Below are positions 24,728 to 33,149 of a DNA stretch of 64,000 nt, in pieces. The position numbers and the translations under genes are program-made. This stretch comes from Clostridiales bacterium. Lineage in GTDB: Bacteria > Bacillota > Clostridia > Oscillospirales > Oscillospiraceae. Location: assembly GCA_004558115.1 (NCBI GenBank), contig SFDT01000002.1:1-64000 (forward strand). Direction: 5' to 3'. The notes under the pieces are model-generated. The model had not been told where the DNA came from. It made no database searches and saw only the letters and a program-made list of their open reading frames with translations. Each line of letters begins with the position of its first letter. Within the stretch, counting starts at the first letter, position 1.

Positions 24728-25219
24728 ATGGAGCCGAAAAAGCGCACCGTGGATATCCACACCTACCTGCCGGTGCTGATGGAGCTTTTGGAGCAGGGGG
24801 AGAGCGTCAGCCTTACTGTCACGGGCAACAGCATGTCTCCCTTCCTGGTCCATGGCCGGGACCAGATCAGCTTTCAAAAGCCCTCCGCTCCTTTGAAGCG
24901 GGGAGACATGGCGTTTTTTTGCCGGGTGAACGGAGACTATGTCATGCACCGTGTCCTGCGGGCGGAGGAGGACGGATACTTCCTGGTGGGGGACGGCCAG
25001 CAGGAAGTGGAGGGACCTGTCCCTCCCGGACAGGTGTTTGCCGTGGTGACGAAGGTGTGCCGCAAGGGCCGCTGGATCGGGCCGGGGGACTTCTGGTGGG
25101 ACTTTTTTGCCGGCCCGTGGCTGCGGCTGCTGCCGCTGCGGCCCCTGCTGCGGCGGCTGTATGGTGTGTATTTCCGCATGTTCAGGAGAGGAGGGCGTGA
25201 CCATGACACAGCCGGATAA
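24728..25219 (+). CDS. S24/S26-family peptidase (signal-peptidase-like)
   Basis: A 163-residue protease of the S24/S26 fold. The nucleophile serine lies in TVTGNSMSPFL near residue 36. A conserved DYVMHRVLR segment provides a histidine where bacterial type I signal peptidases have lysine, as in the archaeal/ER type. A hydrophobic, aromatic C-terminal stretch (about 118-150) may dip into the membrane. Small proteases of this kind often occur beside ABC exporters and PqqD-like proteins in peptide-modification loci, where they are suspected to remove leader peptides. It overlaps the downstream exporter gene by 17 bases. AGGAGG lies before the ATG. Leader cleavage is an inference. Confidence 0.75.
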   Translation: MEPKKRTVDIHTYLPVLMELLEQGESVSLTVTGNSMSPFLVHGRDQISFQKPSAPLKRGDMAFFCRVNGDYVMHRVLRAEEDGYFLVGDGQQEVEGPVPPGQVFAVVTKVCRKGRWIGPGDFWWDFFAGPWLRLLPLRPLLRRLYGVYFRMFRRGGRDHDTAG

Positions 25220-26996
25220 TGGCCGGGAGGACCGGACGGCCCTGGGCTCCGAGGCTTTGGGGACCCTGCTGCGGCGCTGGAGGGAGGGGACCTTCGGCGA
25301 ACTGCTGGAGGACTGGCGGTGGATCTTGGCCCACACGAAGCGGTATAAATGGGCGGTGGCCTGCTATCTGGTCCTGGGCGTGGCCAGCGCCTCTTTGGGG
25401 CTGGTGTCGGCGGTGGCCAGCAAATACGCCATCGACATCATCACCGGCTACCAGACCTCCCGCCTGGGCGCCATGGCGGCGGTCATGGTGGCTTCGGCCC
25501 TGGCCAGCCTGCTGCTGCGGAGCTTGGTCTCCCGGGTATCCGCCAAGGTGAGCATCTTCGTCAGCAACGATATCCAGGCGTCTGTATTTGACAAGGTGCT
25601 GGACGCCGACTGGCTGGCCCTCAGCCGGTACAGCAGCGGCGACCTCCTCAGCCGCTTCAACAGCGATGTGAGCACCGTGGCCGGCAACGCCATCAGCTGG
25701 CTGCCGAACCTTCTGGTGAGCCTGTATACGTTCATCGCCACGTTCTTCGTCATTCTCTACTATGACCGCGTCATGGCCCTCATCGCCCTGGCCAGCGCAC
25801 CGTTTTTGCTGGTGAGCTCCCGGTATCTGCTGGGGCGCATGCGGCGGCACAACCAGCGGATGAAGGAGCTGGGCAGCCAGCTGATGGCCTACGAGGTGGA
25901 GACCTTCTACAATGTAGACACCATCAAGAGCTTCGGCATCATGGGCCAGTATGGCCGCGGCCTGCGGCAGCGGCAGGAGACCTTCCAAAAAGCCAGCCTG
26001 GACTATAACCTGTTCAGTATCAAGACGGACGCGGCCATCTCCCTGCTGGGCTCCGCCGTGCAGCTGGCGGGCTTTGGGTACTGCCTGTACCTGCTGTGGA
26101 GCGGGAAGATCGTCTACGGCACCATGACGCTGTTTTTGTCCCAGAGCGCCAAGCTCTCCTCCACGTTCAGCAGCCTGGTGGGCGTGGTGCCCGCCTTTCT
26201 CACCAGTTCCGTTTCCGCCCGGCGCATCCGGGAACTGACGGAGCTCCCCAAGGAGCCCCACATCCCCGGCAGCGGCCTGGACCGACATGGGGAGGAGGGC
26301 TTTGCCGTCCGGATGGAGGATGTGGACTTTGGCTATGATCCGGCGGAGCCGGTCCTCATGGGCTCTGCTTTCCATGCGGAGCCGGGGGAGATCGTGGCGC
26401 TGGTGGGACCCTCCGGAGAGGGCAAGACCACCATGATCCGGCTGATACTGGGCCTGGTCCGGCCGGACCGGGGCCGGGTGTTCCTGAGGACCGGGGCTGG
26501 ACTGGAGGCGGAGGTGAACGCGGAGACCCGGCACCTCTTTTCCTATGTCCCCCAGGGCAACACCATCCTCTCCGGCACCATCGCGGACAACCTGCGCATG
26601 GTGAAGGAGGATGCCACGGACCAAGAGCTGGAGGAAGCCCTGCGCCTGGCCTGTGCCTGGGAGTTTGTGTCCCGGATGCCGGAGGGCGTCCACAGCAGTG
26701 TGGGAGAGCGGGGCAGGGGCCTTTCCGAGGGACAGGCCCAGCGCCTTGCCATTGCCCGGGCCGTTTTGAAGGATGCGCCCGTGCTGCTGCTGGATGAGGC
26801 CACCTCCGCCCTGGATGTTGCCACGGAGCGGCAGGTGCTGCGCAATCTCATGACCGGGCGGCCCAACCGCACCGTCATCGTCACCACGCACCGGCCCAGT
26901 GTATTGGGCATGTGCCGCCGGGTGTACCGGATCGTAGACCGGCAGGTACGGGAGCTGGACCGGGAGGAGTCAGAGCGGCTGTCCATGGACTTTTGA
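25203..26996 (+). CDS. ABC exporter, possibly for the modified peptide
   Basis: A 597-residue fused ABC exporter with an N-terminal cytosolic extension of about 55 residues, six membrane helices (to about 330) and a C-terminal ATPase. The ATPase has Walker A GPSGEGKTT and Walker B LLLDEATSALD. The signature is LSEGQ, not the usual LSGGQ, with glutamate in the third position. It has no C39 peptidase domain, so any leader removal would need a separate protease, and an S24/S26 peptidase gene overlaps it by 17 bases. ATG 25203 has GGAGG at the right spacing. Peptide export is inferred from context. Confidence 0.85.
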   Translation: MTQPDNGREDRTALGSEALGTLLRRWREGTFGELLEDWRWILAHTKRYKWAVACYLVLGVASASLGLVSAVASKYAIDIITGYQTSRLGAMAAVMVASALASLLLRSLVSRVSAKVSIFVSNDIQASVFDKVLDADWLALSRYSSGDLLSRFNSDVSTVAGNAISWLPNLLVSLYTFIATFFVILYYDRVMALIALASAPFLLVSSRYLLGRMRRHNQRMKELGSQLMAYEVETFYNVDTIKSFGIMGQYGRGLRQRQETFQKASLDYNLFSIKTDAAISLLGSAVQLAGFGYCLYLLWSGKIVYGTMTLFLSQSAKLSSTFSSLVGVVPAFLTSSVSARRIRELTELPKEPHIPGSGLDRHGEEGFAVRMEDVDFGYDPAEPVLMGSAFHAEPGEIVALVGPSGEGKTTMIRLILGLVRPDRGRVFLRTGAGLEAEVNAETRHLFSYVPQGNTILSGTIADNLRMVKEDATDQELEEALRLACAWEFVSRMPEGVHSSVGERGRGLSEGQAQRLAIARAVLKDAPVLLLDEATSALDVATERQVLRNLMTGRPNRTVIVTTHRPSVLGMCRRVYRIVDRQVRELDREESERLSMDF

Positions 26997-27076
26997 GGAA
27001 GCGGCCGCAGGCGCAGGATTTTGAAAAAAATGAAAGTGAAATTGAAAAAATTATCCAATTCGGCACGGTTTTGAGG

Positions 27077-27105
27077 TTGCCGTTGAAAATTGATTGTGCT
27101 ATAAT
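27077..27105 (+). promoter_or_regulatory. Promoter of the vWA/SLH surface protein gene
   Basis: TTGCCG (27077-27082) and a perfect TATAAT (27100-27105) with a 17-base spacer. The 5' leader of about 85 bases contains two CCGCCGGAG direct repeats around a CGGTGAACCG mini-hairpin. Confidence 0.65.
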
Positions 27106-27199
27106 CAACTTACTTATATGTGGGCGTGTGCCTTTGGTGAGTTCCCGCCGGAGCGGTGAACCGCCGGAGCTGCCAATCGTGTAAATGGAGGTATCAATC

Positions 27200-29473
27200 A
27201 TGCGAAAACACAGAGTCTTAGCGGGGATTCTGACTGCCATCATGCTGCTTGGCATGGTGCCGTCCGCGCTTGCGGCGGGAACAGCCGAATATAAGGGCCC
27301 GAATCCGGGACAGATCACCTATGCCGAGCAGGGTGTTATTCTGGACAAGAATGCTACGGAACTGAAAAGCGGCGAAACGACACTGAATCTGACTATCTCC
27401 GCCCCCTCTGACCAGAGTCCCGTGGCGGTGGAGTTCGTGCTGGACGGCACCAGCAGCCTGCACGGTATCTCTGGCGATACGAACCCGGTCAAGAAGATGG
27501 TGACGGATATTCAAAATAAGCTTTCCGGTAAGCTGGATAACGTCTATGTGGGCATCACTGTGTTCGGCAGCAAGGCGGCGACCGTAGTGCCCATGTCCAA
27601 GCTGCAGGATGCCGGCAATTTTGACATCGACAGCTGGGCAACTGTCCTGCGGGCGGCTGACTTCCTGGGTACCAACGTGCAGGCGGGCCTCAAAGCCGGC
27701 ATCGCGGACCTGACTTCCGCAACTCTGCCTGCCCATACCCGGAAGTACATGGTACTCATCACTGACGGCGGCAGCTATTACTGGATGAACGGCAACGAAG
27801 CCGTCAACAACAGCTACTATACCGGTCGTGACAATGATGGAACGCCTACGACCGCGTCTTTGATGAACAGTGACGCCGCGGACGGCGGCTACACTGCGTT
27901 GACCTCCTTGAAAAATATGCCCGCTCTCAGCGCGGCGCCCAAGACCTACGGTGACCCCGATGCCCATGAGCCTCTGGCTGCCGCGGTCCAGGATATCAAG
28001 AGCGACGACGACAAATATACCAACTTTGAGACCGGCATTTACTGGGCTGCTCAGGAACTGAACAACATTCCCGATGATGTGAATCTCTTTACCGTAGGCA
28101 AAGACTATTATAAAAACCAGGGCATCGATGCTCTGACGAATCTGGCCGGAGAGTTTGTGCAGATGGCCATCGACATGGATGATACCAAGCTCTCTGAAAA
28201 ACTGATGAACAAGGACCTGAGTACGGCTCTGGACCTGATCGTTCAGAAGATCAGTGTTATGGTCCCGAAGGACAGCACCGTTACCGACTATATCGGCCGC
28301 ACCCAGAAGGACAAGGGTGAGACGGAGGATTATAACTTTGATGTCATCACCGAGGACGGCTTCACTCTCCGGGTGGGCGAAACCACCTACACCGGCAGCC
28401 GCGTGTCCGAGAACACCTGGACGTTCGGCGATGGCTCCAGACTGGTCTATACCGCCGGCTCTGATGAGCACTTTGTTCTGACCTTGGGCCAGGATATCGT
28501 CCGCGGCGGCAAGGTGTCTCTGGTCTATAACGCAAAGCTGGCCCAGTATGATGCCTCCAGCGGACATCATGACGTGCTGACCAACGTGGTTGCTTACCTG
28601 ACTCCTGTGAACAGCAATGAGGGTATGCCTTTCCCCGAGCCCAGCCTGGGCTACCAGGTTGGCGGCGGTGGCGGCGGCGGTGGGACCATCATTCCCGATG
28701 ATGAGCCCCCCAAGGCCGAGCTGAACGAGACCGACCATTACGCTTATATCATTGGCCGTAAGGACGGCTTGGTCCATCCCGAGGCCAACATCACCCGCGG
28801 CGAGGTGGCCACCATTTACTTCCGTATGCTCACTGACGAATCCCGCAATGAGCTGTGGAGCCAGAGCAATCCCTACACCGATGTCCAGCCGGATACCTGG
28901 TGCAATGCCGCTGTTTCCACCATGACCCGCGCCGGCGTGATCCAGGGCTTCTCTGACGGCACTTTCCGCCCCTATGCGCCTATCACCCGTGCCCAGTTTG
29001 CCACCATCGCGGTCCGCTTCTTCGAGGTGGTCTACTCCGGCGATGACAAGTTCACCGATATCGCTGACCACTGGGCGAAGGATTACATCAACAAGGCCGC
29101 TGAGGCCGCGCTGATCAACGGATTCTCCGATGGCACGTTCCGTCCCAATCAGAACATTACCCGTGCCCAGGCCATGGCCATCTTCAACCGCGTGCTGGGC
29201 CGCGCTCCTGAGAAGGACCATCTGCTGCCTGGCGAGATGATCACCTGGCCTGACAACATGGATAAGAACGCGTGGTATTACGCCAACATGCAGGAGGCCA
29301 CTAACTCCCACGAGTATAGGGTCGAGTACGACGCGGACGGCGAGCCTTACGAGGTCTGGACCAAGCTCCTGCCTGTCCGTGACTGGGCTGCGTTTGAGAA
29401 GGAATGGTCCACGGTGAACTCCGCCGCCAACCCCGGTGAGGTCATCTCCGTTCCCGTAAACGTCAAGAAATAA
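27200..29473 (+). CDS. Surface protein with vWA domain and three SLH repeats
   Basis: A 757-residue exported protein. The signal peptide spans about 1-26 (VLAGILTAIMLLGMVPSALAA). A von Willebrand factor A-like domain covers about 75-310; its MIDAS-like loop is V-L-D-G-T-S-S and the later aspartate lies in LITDGGS. A poly-glycine linker precedes three S-layer homology repeats (about 512-667), for example RAGVIQGFSDGTFRPYAPIT, which bind pyruvylated cell-wall polymers. Codon use resembles nifJ, suggesting high expression. GGAGG lies 8 bases before ATG 27200. It has its own promoter and terminator and lies between the exporter pair and the RiPP-like operon. A link to that operon is unproven. Confidence 0.88.
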   Translation: MRKHRVLAGILTAIMLLGMVPSALAAGTAEYKGPNPGQITYAEQGVILDKNATELKSGETTLNLTISAPSDQSPVAVEFVLDGTSSLHGISGDTNPVKKMVTDIQNKLSGKLDNVYVGITVFGSKAATVVPMSKLQDAGNFDIDSWATVLRAADFLGTNVQAGLKAGIADLTSATLPAHTRKYMVLITDGGSYYWMNGNEAVNNSYYTGRDNDGTPTTASLMNSDAADGGYTALTSLKNMPALSAAPKTYGDPDAHEPLAAAVQDIKSDDDKYTNFETGIYWAAQELNNIPDDVNLFTVGKDYYKNQGIDALTNLAGEFVQMAIDMDDTKLSEKLMNKDLSTALDLIVQKISVMVPKDSTVTDYIGRTQKDKGETEDYNFDVITEDGFTLRVGETTYTGSRVSENTWTFGDGSRLVYTAGSDEHFVLTLGQDIVRGGKVSLVYNAKLAQYDASSGHHDVLTNVVAYLTPVNSNEGMPFPEPSLGYQVGGGGGGGGTIIPDDEPPKAELNETDHYAYIIGRKDGLVHPEANITRGEVATIYFRMLTDESRNELWSQSNPYTDVQPDTWCNAAVSTMTRAGVIQGFSDGTFRPYAPITRAQFATIAVRFFEVVYSGDDKFTDIADHWAKDYINKAAEAALINGFSDGTFRPNQNITRAQAMAIFNRVLGRAPEKDHLLPGEMITWPDNMDKNAWYYANMQEATNSHEYRVEYDADGEPYEVWTKLLPVRDWAAFEKEWSTVNSAANPGEVISVPVNVKK

Positions 29474-29486
29474 GAACTTGCTGAAA

Positions 29487-29517
29487 GGCCGCCGTGGGAA
29501 TCCACGGCGGCCTTTTT
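29487..29517 (+). terminator. Terminator of the vWA/SLH gene
   Basis: GGCCGCCGTGG (29487-29497) pairs with 29502-29512 around GAAT, followed by five Ts. The gap 29518-29646 after it is A-rich and holds no gene. Confidence 0.88.
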
Positions 29518-29646
29518 CACAGCGGTAAAAGGGTATAAAAAAACAAGAAATTTGAAAGGGAAAATAAAAAAGCAATTTTGTAAAAGAAAAACGGAAAATG
29601 CGCTGAAAAAAATCCAAAATTTTGCAATTTCCTTATATCGGAACGC

Positions 29647-29675
29647 TTGAATTTACCAGAGGAATGTGCTACCAT
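29647..29675 (+). promoter_or_regulatory. Promoter of the RiPP-like operon
   Basis: TTGAAT (29647-29652) and TACCAT (29670-29675) are spaced by 17 bases, about 110 bases before the PqqD-like gene. It would drive the run of five close or overlapping genes from 29784 to 33061. Confidence 0.5.
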
Positions 29676-29783
29676 AACAATAATTATTCTGATAGTAGGG
29701 GTACTATGCCCATTTGCGGTAAAACGGCCTTTTGCAGAGGTGCAAGGCTCCTGCGGTCATGGAAAAAAGGGGTGAAAAGAAGT

Positions 29784-30047
29784 TTGAAAGCGACAAGTGA
29801 AGTGGTCCTTCGGGAGATCGCTGGAGAGAACCTTCTCATCCCGGTCGGACAGACAGCACTGAAGATCCACGGCATGATCACCCTCAGCGAGAGCGGATTG
29901 CTGCTGTGGAACCGGCTCCAGGAGGAGTGTACCGAGGAAGACCTGGTGAATGCCCTGCTGGCGGAATACCAGGTGGACCGGGAGACTGCCACCGCTGATG
30001 TGAAAGCGTTTGTCCAGCAAATGCGGGAAGTGGGGATCCTGGTTTGA
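29784..30047 (+). CDS. PqqD-family peptide-binding chaperone
   Basis: An 87-residue protein with the PqqD/RRE fold, which binds the leader of a precursor peptide and presents it to the maturation enzyme. Typical features are VVLREIAGENLLIPVG near the start, ITLSESGLLLWNRLQEECTE in the middle, and the C-terminal helix ATADVKAFVQQMREVGIL. TTG 29784 is chosen because AAGGGGTGA ends nine bases upstream; GTG 29772 is possible. Its stop overlaps the TTG start of the next gene (TTGA). The radical SAM/SPASM gene four genes on is its natural partner. Confidence 0.85.
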   Translation: MKATSEVVLREIAGENLLIPVGQTALKIHGMITLSESGLLLWNRLQEECTEEDLVNALLAEYQVDRETATADVKAFVQQMREVGILV

Positions 30048-30712
30048 GACAACAAGGAAAGCCCCTGGCAGCTTTCTTCGGAAGAGCTGTGGCCCCCTTG
30101 GCGATTACACTGCTTTTGCTGCTGAGCGGCTGCGGGAAGGCGAAGGAAGACATTTCGTTTCCCTGTCAGCTGGCGGAGAACAGCCTCAGCGTCACATCTT
30201 TGTTCCAATACTCTGGAGACAATCCGGACTGCGGCGATGAGGCGGGGGAGAATATCGCCTCTCTGGCCGTCACCAACCAGTCTGGCCGACACCTGACCTC
30301 CGCAAAGATCACCGCGAAGCTGGCGGACGGCACGAGGCTGACCTTCCAGCTGGCGGATATCCCCGCGGGACAGACGGTGTGGGTGTTTGACCAGGACAAT
30401 GGTAGTTTTGCGTCATCCAGCGCCTGTAAGGAATTGAAGTGCGAGGCGTCCTTTGAAGCGGAGACGCCTTTGCTGGAGGACCAGGTGGCAGTGGAGACGG
30501 AGGGTACTTCCGTGACGCTGACCAACCTGACGGACGAAGACCTTGCAGGCCTGACAGTCTATTGCCATTGCCTGTTTGATGGGACCTATTTCGGAGGTTT
30601 GACTTACGCATATCCCGTGGATGGCATTCCCGCGGGAGAGAGCGTCACGATCCAGGCGGAGGAATGCTATTTGGGTGAAGCAGCAGTTGTACGGGTGACC
30701 CGGAACAGCTGA
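30044..30712 (+). CDS. Lipoprotein with beta-sandwich domains, cluster-associated
   Basis: A 222-residue predicted lipoprotein. The signal sequence ends in the lipobox LSGC, so the mature protein would be tethered by lipid at Cys29 to the outer face of the membrane. The rest is beta-rich with two repeats of an N-x-[TS]-x-[DG]-x-x-L-x-[GS] type pattern (VTNQSGRHLTSAKI and LTNLTDEDLAGLTV), each followed by DIPAGQT or GIPAGES, like FxLYD/Ig-type folds. It starts with TTG overlapping the PqqD stop. In the operon it may be an immunity protein or a receptor for the exported peptide. Family not recognised with certainty. Confidence 0.7.
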   Translation: MRQQGKPLAAFFGRAVAPLAITLLLLLSGCGKAKEDISFPCQLAENSLSVTSLFQYSGDNPDCGDEAGENIASLAVTNQSGRHLTSAKITAKLADGTRLTFQLADIPAGQTVWVFDQDNGSFASSSACKELKCEASFEAETPLLEDQVAVETEGTSVTLTNLTDEDLAGLTVYCHCLFDGTYFGGLTYAYPVDGIPAGESVTIQAEECYLGEAAVVRVTRNS

Positions 30713-30771
30713 GCAGATAAATTCGTTGCCGGGTGCGAGACCCACCGGCCGGAAAACGAGAGGAGAAGACC

Positions 30772-31050
30772 ATGAAGACGTATGTAAAGCCTGAGCTCTA
30801 TTTTGAGAGCTTTGAATTGTCGCAGCACATTGCGTCCTGCGACTTCAAGTTGGTAAATGCGCTGTATGACTCTAGCTGTGAAGTTGTGAAGACAGGTCCC
30901 AGTACAGCGCTGGGAAATTTTGGGGATATCATGGGTGGCTACTTTACTGAAGCCACGAAATCTTGTGAGAAGAAAATCGGATTCGACCAGTTTGAGCACT
31001 ACTGCTATACCAACGGCTCTGGCTCCCTGTACTGCCTGTTCCAGTCCTGA
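30772..31050 (+). CDS. Candidate precursor peptide of the radical SAM RiPP operon
   Basis: A 92-residue small protein without signal peptide or known domain. The N-terminus MKTYVKPELYFESFELSQHI looks like a recognition leader (aromatic, acidic, then F-E-L-S). The remainder is rich in Ser, Gly, Tyr and Cys, with cysteines at 23, 36, 65, 78 and 88, and ends in YCLFQS with a C-terminal serine. AGGAG lies eight bases before ATG 30772, better than the coupled starts around it, which would give more precursor than enzyme. It sits between the PqqD/lipoprotein pair and the kinase-like and radical SAM genes, the normal place for a precursor. The modified residues cannot be predicted. Confidence 0.7.
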   Translation: MKTYVKPELYFESFELSQHIASCDFKLVNALYDSSCEVVKTGPSTALGNFGDIMGGYFTEATKSCEKKIGFDQFEHYCYTNGSGSLYCLFQS

Positions 31051-31056
31051 TTACCG

Positions 31057-31932
31057 GTGGATTTCTGCACGGAATACGGCATCGCGGATGTGACCATCCG
31101 CCTGCATACCCCCAGGGAGGTCCAGTTGGCGGATAGCTTCCGTCCCTTTGTGGGAAGCACCGGCGGCGAGACTGCGGAGGTGTGGCTCCGGGAAACAGAC
31201 CGCCTGCCCCAGCTGACCGGCCCGGTACTGTTTTCGGATGTGTCCTTTACCGTTTACCGGGAAGACGGCGGTTACATTCGCCGCTACCACGACCGAAGAG
31301 AGCAGGACCGCCCCTACGCGGTAGGAGAAGCGGCCTGGAAGAGCGGACGGGAGACCGTGTCGTTTCTCTCCGGTGACTGGCAGTTTTTCTCCGGGAGCCA
31401 GAACTGTGTGTCCCACATCGCTCTGGAAGAGCTGCTGCTCTGGTATGACCGGCTCATTCTCCACGCCTCCTTTGTGGCGTCGCCCTTTGGCGGCATCCTG
31501 TTTTCCGGACCGTCCGGCATCGGGAAGTCCACCCAGGCGGACCTCTGGGTACGGTACGGGGGAGCGAGGCTCATCAACGGGGACCGCACCATCCTCCGGC
31601 CGGACAGCGGCCGCTGGCTGGCCTACGGCTCTCCATACGCCGGTTCCTCCCGGTGCTATGTGAATGAAAAGCACCCGGTGCGGGCCATCGTCCTGCTGGA
31701 GCAGGGCGGTGACTGCCGGCTCACCCGGCTGCCCCAGCCGGCGGCTTTCCAAAAGCTGTATGCCGGCACCACAGTCAACGCCTGGAACCCGGTATTTGTG
31801 GAGCGCGTCTGCACGCTGCTTGCACAATTGGTGGCGGAAGTTCCGGTGTATGCCCTGCGGTGCACGCCGGACCGGGCGGCGGTGGAGCTCCTGCGGTCCC
31901 AACTCCTGAAGGAAGAGACAAATGGAACGTAA
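31057..31932 (+). CDS. HPr-kinase-like P-loop protein of the RiPP operon
   Basis: A 291-residue protein with a C-terminal HPrK/PEPCK-like nucleotide-binding fold. The sequence LILHASFVASPFGGILFSGP leads into Walker A GPSGIGKSTQA, followed by GARLINGDRTIL, the counterpart of the acidic motif after Walker A in HPr kinases. The N-terminal 110 residues are divergent. Such kinase-like proteins occur in several peptide-modification loci; in the paeninodin lasso-peptide system the homologue phosphorylates the C-terminal serine of the precursor. The neighbouring candidate precursor ends in serine. GTG 31057 follows the precursor stop by six bases without a clear ribosome-binding site, so translation is probably coupled. 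It overlaps the next gene by 11 bases. Confidence 0.78.
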   Translation: MDFCTEYGIADVTIRLHTPREVQLADSFRPFVGSTGGETAEVWLRETDRLPQLTGPVLFSDVSFTVYREDGGYIRRYHDRREQDRPYAVGEAAWKSGRETVSFLSGDWQFFSGSQNCVSHIALEELLLWYDRLILHASFVASPFGGILFSGPSGIGKSTQADLWVRYGGARLINGDRTILRPDSGRWLAYGSPYAGSSRCYVNEKHPVRAIVLLEQGGDCRLTRLPQPAAFQKLYAGTTVNAWNPVFVERVCTLLAQLVAEVPVYALRCTPDRAAVELLRSQLLKEETNGT

Positions 31933-33061
31933 AGAAGTAAACTACGAAGCGGCGCTGACCCAGTACCTGTTTCAGAAGGCCTCCCGGGCGCGGCTCCCCC
32001 TCAGCGGGACCTTTGAGCTTTCCCCGGTGTGCAATCTGAACTGCCGGATGTGTTATGTCCGCAAGACGCCCCAGGAGGTGGCCGCCCACGACCGCCCCAT
32101 GATGACGCTGGAACAGTGGCTGCACATCGCGCGGGAAGCCAAACAGGCCGGAATGCTGTATCTGCTGCTGACCGGCGGAGAACCGTTTTTGTGGCCGGAT
32201 TTCTGGGAGCTGTACGAACAGCTGACGGCCATGGGATTTCTGGTGTCCATCAACAGCAACGGCACCCTCATTGACGGCGAGGCCATCCGGCGGCTGAAAG
32301 CCAATCCGCCCACCCGCGTCAACATCACCCTCTACGGCGCCGGGGACGAAACGTACCGGGCACTGTGCCGGGCGGATGGGATGTTTGACCGTGTGGACCG
32401 GGCCATCAGCGGCCTGCGGGAAGCCGGCGTTCTGGTGAAGCTGAACTGCTCGCTGACCCCGGCAAACGCCAAAGACCTGGAAGCCCTATGCCGGTACGCC
32501 CGGGAGCGGGAGCTGATTTTGGAAATCAATACCTACATGTTTCCTCCGCTGCGCCGGGACCCGGCTATGGTCGGGCGGAACCAGCGGTTCACACCGCAGG
32601 AGGCGGCCTGGTACCACTTCAAAAAGTACCAGTACCAGCAGGGGGATGAACGATACATCCGCTTTTTGAAAAACGCGGAGCGGGGCTTGATCGATCCGCC
32701 TGGCCTGGACGAACAGTGTGTGGACCCGGTGGACGGAAAGATCGCCTGCCGGGCGGGGAACGCCTCCTTCTGGATCACCTGGGACGGATGGATGACTCCC
32801 TGCGGCATGATGCCCGCGCCAAAGGTGGATATCACGGCCCTCCCGTTTTCGGAGGCCTGGGCGGAACTCGTGCAGGTCACCGAAGAACTGGCCGTGTCCA
32901 GCGTTTGTCTGGGCTGTGCCAACCAGGCAATGTGCCACGCCTGTGCCGCCATGGCCATGGCGGAAACGGGCAGTGCGGGGGGCATCCCCACATATCTGTG
33001 CCGGATGGTGGAAGAAATGAAGCGTCTGGCGAAAGAAGAGCTGGCCACGTTGGGCCAGTAG
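31922..33061 (+). CDS. Radical SAM/SPASM peptide maturase
   Basis: A 379-residue radical S-adenosylmethionine enzyme. The [4Fe-4S] motif CNLNCRMC uses Cys37, Cys41 and Cys44. It is followed by LLTGGEPFLWPDF (SAM contact) and SINSNGTLID. The C-terminal part has the SPASM cysteines: ACRAG, TPCGMMP, then CLGCANQAMCHACAAM and a final cysteine before the end. SPASM enzymes install thioether, carbon-carbon or similar links in ribosomal peptides with help from a PqqD-type partner, which leads this operon. ATG 31922 overlaps the kinase-like gene by 11 bases. It is the last gene before the large GH20 protein. Reaction type is unknown. Confidence 0.88.
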   Translation: MERKEVNYEAALTQYLFQKASRARLPLSGTFELSPVCNLNCRMCYVRKTPQEVAAHDRPMMTLEQWLHIAREAKQAGMLYLLLTGGEPFLWPDFWELYEQLTAMGFLVSINSNGTLIDGEAIRRLKANPPTRVNITLYGAGDETYRALCRADGMFDRVDRAISGLREAGVLVKLNCSLTPANAKDLEALCRYARERELILEINTYMFPPLRRDPAMVGRNQRFTPQEAAWYHFKKYQYQQGDERYIRFLKNAERGLIDPPGLDEQCVDPVDGKIACRAGNASFWITWDGWMTPCGMMPAPKVDITALPFSEAWAELVQVTEELAVSSVCLGCANQAMCHACAAMAMAETGSAGGIPTYLCRMVEEMKRLAKEELATLGQ

Positions 33062-33149
33062 ATTCCCTTAACCTGCAAATCCATGTAAATATGATTTGCA
33101 TTTGCATATAGATCAAGTAGACCAAGAAAAACCGAGGAGGTTCAATGCT

